Part shown: piece after piece, positions 6,128-7,203 of the stretch
Layout of the letters: each line of letters starts with the position of its first letter
Numbering within the stretch: the first letter of the stretch is position 1
NCBI GenBank assembly: GCA_016865955.1
Contig: VGNW01000113.1
Span: 1 to 7,203 of the forward strand
Direction of reading: 5' to 3'
Length of the DNA: 7,203 nt
Source of the DNA: Chloroflexota bacterium
GTDB lineage: Bacteria > Chloroflexota > Dehalococcoidia > SZUA-161
Notes under the pieces: model-generated
What the model was told of the DNA's origin: nothing
Database searches by the model: none
What the model saw: the letters and a program-made list of their open reading frames with translations, nothing else
Program-made: the position numbers and the translations under genes

Positions 6128-6528
6128 TCGTCGTAGACACAAACATCATCGGTTACCTGTTCCTATCCAGCAAACGAACCGCCCAGGCTGAACAAGCCCT
6201 GCTGAAAGATTCCGACTGGGTTGCGCCTCGGTTATGGCGAAGCGAGTTATGCAATGTCCTGGCAACCTGCACTAATCGAAACTTAATAAACTTGGAAGAC
6301 GCCCTCCTTATCATCTCGGAAGCCGAGCGATTGATGGAAGACTCCGAATATGAGGTAGCTTCCGAGCAGGTCATCAGACTGGCAACGCAAAGCGGATGCT
6401 CCGCTTACGATTGTGAATTCGTTGCCTTGGCCATGGATTTGAATGTTCCACTTGTTACTGTAGATAAAAAGATACTCGCCAAGTTCCCCGATGTGGCAAT
6501 CTCCTTGAATGAGTTTGCATCCGCATAG
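6124..6528 (+). CDS. PIN-domain ribonuclease toxin (VapC family)
   Basis: A PIN-domain protein of 134 residues, a usual VapC length. It starts at GTG 6124, sharing GTGA with the antitoxin stop, so the two are translationally coupled. The four acidic metal-binding positions are present: Asp5 in VVDTN, Glu41 in RSEL, Asp96 in SAYDCEFVALA and Asp114 in TVDKKIL. The toxin is therefore probably an active Mg2+/Mn2+-dependent endoribonuclease. VapC family members cleave tRNAs or rRNA; the target here cannot be inferred. The reading frame is intact with no sign of decay. No mobile-element gene adjoins it, though such modules often move between genomes. Confidence 0.9.
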   Translation: MIVVDTNIIGYLFLSSKRTAQAEQALLKDSDWVAPRLWRSELCNVLATCTNRNLINLEDALLIISEAERLMEDSEYEVASEQVIRLATQSGCSAYDCEFVALAMDLNVPLVTVDKKILAKFPDVAISLNEFASA

Positions 6529-6580
6529 AGGTTCCGACTCTCTGCACACCCCCACTACCAAACGACCCCAAAAATAGCCG

Positions 6581-6609
6581 TTGATTTGTCGTAAAAGAAT
6601 GGCTATACT
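6581..6609 (+). promoter_or_regulatory. Promoter of the small beta-barrel gene
   Basis: TTGATT (6581-6586) and TATACT (6604-6609) are separated by 17 nt in the 129-nt gap after the toxin gene. The predicted start near 6616 leaves a leader of about 40 nt. The gene therefore probably has its own transcript, independent of the toxin-antitoxin operon. Confidence 0.65.
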
Positions 6610-6657
6610 AGCAAACAACAAATCGGACAAAATACGTGGAGGCAGAGGAGGTCAGAC

Positions 6658-6909
6658 ATGGCAGAGGTAGAGGTCGGCAAGGTAAGCGCCTTCTTCGCAC
6701 GGCCGGTAGTGGCGGGCATCGACCTGACCGCACCTCTCAAGGTCGGTGATAAGGTACATATCAAGGGTCATACCACCGACGTTGAGGTTACGGTGGCGTC
6801 GATGCAGATTCACAACGTGAACGTGCAGGAGGCAAAAGCCGGGGATTCCATAGGAATAAAGGTCCCCGACAGGGTACGTCCCGGAGACCATGTTTATAAG
6901 GTCGTCTAG
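6658..6909 (+). CDS. Stand-alone EF-Tu domain-2-like (translation-factor beta-barrel) protein
   Basis: A protein of 83 residues preceded by a full AGGAGGT (6646-6652), 5 nt from the ATG; a second GGAGG lies at 6638-6642. The whole protein matches the beta-barrel of translation elongation factor domain 2, and more closely the C-terminal domain of U32 peptidases: VGKVSAFFARPVVAGIDL, then LKVGDKVHIKG, then the AKAGDSIGIKV and VRPGDHVYKV strands. There is no GTPase domain or protease domain and no signal peptide, so it is a single cytosolic barrel. Such proteins are usually annotated as elongation factor-like; their function is not established. An RNA- or ribosome-related role would be inference from the fold only. 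Its signals (promoter plus strong ribosome-binding site) suggest good expression. Confidence 0.85.
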   Translation: MAEVEVGKVSAFFARPVVAGIDLTAPLKVGDKVHIKGHTTDVEVTVASMQIHNVNVQEAKAGDSIGIKVPDRVRPGDHVYKVV

Positions 6910-6952
6910 CAGGTCTCCTCAGAAGTAATATGAAGCTGGTTTTCGCCCCGGG

Positions 6953-7203
6953 CTACTTTGTGCTCGCTATGTCCTTCGCCAGGTTCGCCATCTCGATGGC
7001 GTGCAGCGCAGCCTGAGCGCCGTAGTTGCCTGACTTCGTGCCCGCTCTCTCTATAGCCTGCTCCAGTGTATCCGCAGTTATGACGCCCAGAATGATAGGT
7101 TTACCCGTATTAAGGCTTACACTGGCAATGCCTTTGGTGACCTCGGCAGCTATGTAGTCGAAGTGCGGCGTCCCGCCGCGTATCACAGCGCCCAGACAGA
7201 TAA
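6953..7203 (-). CDS. ribH: 6,7-dimethyl-8-ribityllumazine synthase, C-terminal part
   Basis: This is the last 82 residues of lumazine synthase; the 5' part lies beyond base 7203 and the complete enzyme is usually about 155 residues. It catalyses the penultimate step of riboflavin synthesis, joining 5-amino-6-ribitylamino-uracil and 3,4-dihydroxy-2-butanone 4-phosphate. The visible sequence starts ICLGAVIRGGTPHFDYI, and the His in PHFDY corresponds to the catalytic His88 of the Bacillus enzyme. TADTLEQAIERAG, then GNYGAQAALHAIEMANL, is the conserved C-terminal region. An internal GTG at 7186 is not the start, because the conserved core continues upstream. It converges on the small barrel gene with a 43-nt gap and no clear terminator. 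Whether the other rib genes adjoin is outside the window. Confidence 0.95.
   Translation of the reverse strand, partial: ICLGAVIRGGTPHFDYIAAEVTKGIASVSLNTGKPIILGVITADTLEQAIERAGTKSGNYGAQAALHAIEMANLAKDIASTK

Overview
The window is ordinary chromosomal sequence from a bacterium with roughly balanced base composition. I see no integrase, transposase, phage gene, CRISPR array, tRNA or rRNA. The gene set looks like an anaerobe, possibly from the Chloroflexota/Dehalococcoidia or a related lineage. It has a GltD-type flavoprotein, a soluble PAS-GAF two-component pair, a dinB behind a Gram-positive-type LexA box, and a stand-alone EF-Tu domain-2-like protein. That placement is a guess from gene content and was not tested.

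Layout. Bases 1-5659 are all on the minus strand. From upstream to downstream on that strand they hold a GNAT acetyltransferase (5659-5015), a hairpin, dinB for a Y-family polymerase (4865-3645), a cytoplasmic PAS-GAF histidine kinase (3536-1917), its overlapping NarL/LuxR-type response regulator (1930-1280), and the first 363 codons of a GltD-like NAD(P)H/FAD/Fe-S oxidoreductase that leaves the window at base 1. On the plus strand lie a FitA/VapB-like antitoxin with a PIN-domain toxin (5882-6528) and a small beta-barrel protein (6658-6909). The 3' end of ribH, on the minus strand, closes the window (7203-6953).

Regulation is readable in several gaps. dinB has TTGACA-N16-TATAAT with a perfect 14-bp LexA-type palindrome over the predicted transcription start, so it should be SOS-induced. 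The kinase gene has TTGACA-N17-AAGAAT with an extended -10, and a 17-bp dyad covers that -10. The toxin-antitoxin pair and the small barrel gene each have a good sigma70-type promoter. The gap before the GltD-like gene carries a set of imperfect direct repeats upstream of a weaker promoter candidate.

How the genes relate. Kinase and regulator form a translationally coupled two-component system whose input is probably cytoplasmic. The GltD-like gene next downstream is a possible target, but this is inference. The other genes look like independent units.

The oddities most worth following are residue changes at usually invariant positions: the DinB metal-ligand motif reads GLEE instead of SxDE, and the kinase N-box has Gly where a Glu is usual. 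I found no convincing multi-gene system of unknown type.
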